From: Streptococcaceae bacterium
GTDB taxonomy: Bacteria > Bacillota > Bacilli > Lactobacillales > Streptococcaceae
Length of the DNA stretch: 9,681 bases
NCBI GenBank assembly: GCA_031259195.1
Contig: JAIRLR010000132.1
Coordinates: 1 to 9,681, forward strand
Reading direction: 5' to 3'
In this document: positions 7,176-9,681 of the stretch, in pieces
Layout: the number at the start of each line of letters is the position of its first letter
Numbering within the stretch: position 1 is the first letter of the stretch
Program-made: the position numbers and the translations under genes
Notes under the pieces: model-generated
The model's database searches: none
The model's input: the letters and a program-made list of their open reading frames with translations, nothing else
Told to the model about the DNA's origin: nothing

Positions 7176-8218
7176 TTTGTAATTCCTCCTATATTTTGAT
7201 ACATTGGCAACAACATTGAGATATACACCAGAACGATCATGCCTCCTACAAATAAAAAGACGATCGGTTGTAGCCATTGCATTTTTTCTTCTATTTTCTT
7301 GAATAGTCTTTCAGCACAGTTATCCCCATAACGAATCAGCTCTGTTCCTAAGCTAAAATTTAGCTCTGCTTGCCTGATCATCATGCTAAATTCTTCCATA
7401 ACAAAATTAAATTGTTGGATTTGCACAGCGAAATTCATTCCTTGCTGTAATCCGCTTTCTAATTTTTTTGCTAAATCTTTCATCAAGGAGGCTTTTTCTA
7501 GTGACTGCATAACAGTTAAAATATTGCTTAACTCCATTCCCTGCTCGAAAAAACGGCCCCATTCACGACTGAGATAACTAGTTATTTGCAGTATGTAAAA
7601 TTCGCCAATAAATGGAAGTTTGGCAAAAATTTCGGCTTTTTCTAAACTTGATTTTTTTAATAACTGTCGCTTGAAAAGCAAACACCAACCAATACCGACT
7701 AGCAAAATACAAATAACTGCTAAAGGGCCATATTCCATTAAAATTAAACCTGCATTTTTTTCGTAACCTAAACGTCTTTGCAATTCAGGTAGTAAAAAGC
7801 TTCGCATAGTAATTAAAATTCCAACCAAAAAAAGCAACAGCAAACATGGATAAGTTATGATTGAAATAAATTTTTCCTTCTCTTTTTCTAATTTCGCTAA
7901 AGATTCATCAATGGATTTTAAAGTTGAAAGCAAATTGCCATGAGTTTCGGCAAACTTAACTTGTAAAATTATTTTTTGTGAATAACCAAAGCGTTGCAGC
8001 GTAGTTGTTAAACCATTTCCCATATTGATTTCTTTTGCCAAAATTTTTCCAACTCTCCGTTCAAATTCATATGCTGATGTCTTGAAAATTAATGTGCAAT
8101 CATGCAGACAAAAACCATTTTTAAGCATGGTGATTAGTAAATGAATAAATTTTCTTTGATCTGCCATATTGAGTTTATGAGTTTTCTTCTTCCAATAATT
8201 CATCAAAAAGGTCATCAT
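7172..8218 (-). CDS. comGB: Competence pseudopilus membrane platform protein ComGB
   Basis: ComGB is the polytopic inner platform (type II secretion F / PilC family) that couples the ComGA ATPase to pilin assembly. The product is 348 residues with the usual two-repeat layout: a cytoplasmic T2SF domain (about 20-115, VKFAETHGNLLSTLKSIDESL), membrane segments at about 118-140 and 162-183, a second T2SF domain (about 205-310, YILQITSYLSREWGRFFEQGMELSNIL), and a last membrane segment at about 315-337. GAGGAG on the minus strand at 8230-8225 lies 6 bases from ATG 8218 and 9 from the next ATG at 8215; either could be used. The gene overlaps the comGA end by 44 bases, an unusually long overlap, and ends in ATGA with comGC. 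Confidence 0.94.
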   Translation of the reverse strand: MMTFLMNYWKKKTHKLNMADQRKFIHLLITMLKNGFCLHDCTLIFKTSAYEFERRVGKILAKEINMGNGLTTTLQRFGYSQKIILQVKFAETHGNLLSTLKSIDESLAKLEKEKEKFISIITYPCLLLLFLVGILITMRSFLLPELQRRLGYEKNAGLILMEYGPLAVICILLVGIGWCLLFKRQLLKKSSLEKAEIFAKLPFIGEFYILQITSYLSREWGRFFEQGMELSNILTVMQSLEKASLMKDLAKKLESGLQQGMNFAVQIQQFNFVMEEFSMMIRQAELNFSLGTELIRYGDNCAERLFKKIEEKMQWLQPIVFLFVGGMIVLVYISMLLPMYQNIGGITK

Positions 8219-9140
8219 CGATTGCTCCTCGCTCTAATAATCTCTGTAATTTTAAATTCCACTCACCTTGCCATTTATCTTGTTCAGTAACAACATCTAG
8301 CAAAACACAAGCTTCTTCATTGATACCTATAACTAATCGTTGAAAATAAATGGCACACAGACATTCAAGTAAATCAACCTCACTAACATTTAAATCAAAC
8401 AGTCGTTTAAAAATTCCTTGAACACTACCAGCATGAATTGTTGAAAAAACAGTGTGTCCAGTTAAAGCAGCACGAACGACAGCTTTTGCTGTTTTTTCAT
8501 CACGAATTTCACCCACAATCATGATATCTGGCCGATGGCGCAAACAAAGTTTGATCAATGCATCATAATCCATTTCGATCATTTCATTAATTTGAAACTG
8601 TAAAATATTTTCATCTATCAGCTCCACAGGATCTTCGATAGCGATGATTTGTTGTCTTTTTTTGCGAGTATGGCAAAGTTCATACATTAAAGTAGTTTTG
8701 CCTGAACCTACCGGGCCACAAAATAAATGTAGTCCTCTTTTATGTGATATAGCATGTGCTTTTTTAATTTCTTTTTGACTAAAAAAATTTAGACTATCCA
8801 AGCCACTTTTATGTAAGTAACGAATCACTAAGCTTTCCCGATGACAATAATCTCCTGCTGTTGATAAGCGTAATCTTCGCCTTTCTTTAAGAATTTCGAC
8901 GCTCATCGCTCCTAACTGTGCCCGCCTTTTTTCGCTCACATTCATTCCGCCATTAAACTTAAAATGAATAATTAAACGCCCACCAATTTCTTTTGCGATC
9001 TCTCGCTTATGAAAGAAACAGTTTCCTCGACGAAAATCAATCTTATATCCATCCATATATGGCAATATATAAATATCATGAATTTTTTCATAAACACCTT
9101 TTTCTAAAATTTCTATCGCTAACGCTTTAATATCAATCAA
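8175..9140 (-). CDS. comGA: Competence pseudopilus assembly ATPase ComGA
   Basis: ComGA is the cytoplasmic GspE/PilB-family hexameric ATPase that powers pseudopilus assembly during transformation. The 321-residue product has a short N-terminal domain (IHDIYILPYMDGYKIDFRRG, 20-39, the counterpart of the usual SDIYxxP block) and then Walker A GPVGSGKTT (142-150), Asp box IAIEDPVE (167-174), Walker B IMIVGEIRD (206-214) and His box TGHTVFSTIHAG (227-238), all intact. The start is TTG 9140: the protein then begins MIDIKALAIEILEKG, the family N-terminus, with GAAAGG 13 bases upstream. The frame stays open to 9299 but codes only a Phe/Lys-rich stretch with no ATG, which I take as untranslated leader. 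First gene of the comG operon; length near the 320-325 usual in Enterococcaceae. Confidence 0.94.
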   Translation of the reverse strand: MIDIKALAIEILEKGVYEKIHDIYILPYMDGYKIDFRRGNCFFHKREIAKEIGGRLIIHFKFNGGMNVSEKRRAQLGAMSVEILKERRRLRLSTAGDYCHRESLVIRYLHKSGLDSLNFFSQKEIKKAHAISHKRGLHLFCGPVGSGKTTLMYELCHTRKKRQQIIAIEDPVELIDENILQFQINEMIEMDYDALIKLCLRHRPDIMIVGEIRDEKTAKAVVRAALTGHTVFSTIHAGSVQGIFKRLFDLNVSEVDLLECLCAIYFQRLVIGINEEACVLLDVVTEQDKWQGEWNLKLQRLLERGAIDDDLFDELLEEENS

Positions 9141-9208
9141 TCTTGTCCAACTACCTTTCTGTAAAATAAAGAACGTAAAAAAGCGAAAAAAAAACAGAAA
9201 TTTTTTTG

Positions 9209-9237
9209 ATATAAAAATTTTTCCGTCTATTGCGCAA
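9209..9237 (-). promoter_or_regulatory. Candidate promoter of the comG operon
   Basis: On the minus strand TTGCGC (9237-9232) and TTATAT (9214-9209) are spaced by 17 bases, a fair fit to a vegetative -35/-10 pair about 70 bases upstream of the comGA TTG. The -35 lies inside an 8-base palindrome TTGCGCAA (9230-9237), a possible operator. The leader downstream is made of T and A tracts. comG operons of related genera are often driven by the competence sigma factor ComX/SigH; I could not recognise a confident ComX box (TACGAATA-like) here, so whether this promoter is constitutive or competence-specific is open. Confidence 0.35.
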
Positions 9238-9317
9238 ATATATAGCAGTTTGAAAAAAGATATTAACTGATTTATTATATATCCATAATTTAAAAGCAAA
9301 GGAAAGGAAAAAATTAT

Positions 9318-9681
9318 ATGGCAAAGGCAATCCCCTTAAAACCTAAACTTGCTCCATAAGTTTTAAATAATTATCATGATATTATGGATAAATTAAAATA
9401 TGACAACCCATCAAAAGATTTTAGCATAATTAAATTTGGAGATAAGCGACTCGATAACCGATTAGCAAAGTCTAATACATGACAAAAAACCCACAAAATT
9501 CAATATTAAGTAGCAGGCAAAAGATATAATGCAAAAGCTTTTTATGCGTTACTAAGTAACGAAAAATTTAATCTTGAACATTTGATAACTGCTTATCAAA
9601 ATGGGACTGTTGAGCGAATACGTTCAAGTAAAATTCAATCAATTTTGCTCATTCAAGATACGACGGACATAAACCTCAATG
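9318..9681 (+). pseudogene. Degraded IS4-family (Tn5/IS50-like) transposase, 5' part
   Basis: One frame from ATG 9318 (GGAAAGG at 9301-9307, 10 bases upstream) reads to the window edge but is broken by TAA 9357, TGA 9480 and TAA 9507, with no frameshift needed. Between the stops the protein is clearly transposase-like: MDKLKYDNPSKDFSIIKFGDKRLDNRLAK is the N-terminal DNA-binding helix region of Tn5-type transposases (FGDKRLxxRL). NAKAFYALLSNEKFNLEHL, ERIRSS and LLIQDTTDINLN lead into the catalytic core; the Asp at 9657-9659 corresponds to the first acidic residue of the DDE triad. TGA could come from TGG and the TAA at 9507 from CAA by single transitions. The element continues beyond the window; no terminal inverted repeat or target duplication could be identified on the left. 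Divergent from comGA. Confidence 0.82.

Noticed and set aside
7176..7277. 34-residue extension of ComGC upstream of ATG 7175
   Set aside because: It lies within comGB in another frame, and the perfect AGGAGG points to ATG 7175, giving a normal pilin leader.
9141..9299. N-terminal extension of ComGA to TTG 9299 with a hydrophobic segment
   Set aside because: The added 53 residues are Phe/Lys/Ile-rich as expected of AT-rich noncoding DNA, there is no ribosome binding site, and ComGA proteins start near TTG 9140.

Overview
The window looks like a chromosomal segment of a low-GC Gram-positive bacterium of the order Lactobacillales, most likely Enterococcaceae (Enterococcus, Tetragenococcus, Vagococcus or a relative). 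The reasons are a seven-gene comG operon, an MprF-type lysyltransferase, a class B PBP with the SVVK/SSN/KTG signature of streptococcal/enterococcal PBP2b, and strong AGGAGG-type ribosome binding sites. The genus is inferred; no rRNA or other marker is present.

Left part, + strand (1-5011): four co-directional genes with gaps of 2, 15 and 12 bases and no terminator between them. They are the 3' half of mprF (lysyl-phosphatidylglycerol synthase), ruvA and ruvB (Holliday junction branch migration), and a complete PBP2b-like transpeptidase gene. They look like one transcription unit mixing envelope and recombination functions. GC content falls by eye from ruvB into the PBP gene.

Middle (5012-5351): about 340 bases without a credible gene, between the convergent PBP gene and comG operon. 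It is packed with short perfect or near-perfect hairpins, all of different sequence. This is the least explained part of the window.

Right part, - strand (9140 down to 5352): comGA-comGB-comGC-comGD-comGE-comGF-comGG. All seven reading frames are intact and tightly packed (overlaps of 44, 3, 25 and 8 bases, and gaps of 2 and 5 bases). Together they encode the ATPase, the polytopic membrane platform, the major pseudopilin and four minor pseudopilins of the transformation pseudopilus. Every pseudopilin keeps a prepilin peptidase site after a Gly. The prepilin peptidase gene (comC) and the DNA-uptake channel genes are not in the window.

Far right (9301-9681): on the + strand, divergent from comGA, lies the 5' part of an IS4-family (Tn5/IS50-like) transposase with three in-frame stops and no frameshift. 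It is a decaying insertion sequence that runs off the window. The 177 bases between it and comGA carry a candidate comG promoter.

I did not find a clearly new biological system. The hairpin cluster at 5041-5318 is the best candidate for undescribed structure; the rest is recognisable housekeeping and competence machinery plus one IS remnant.
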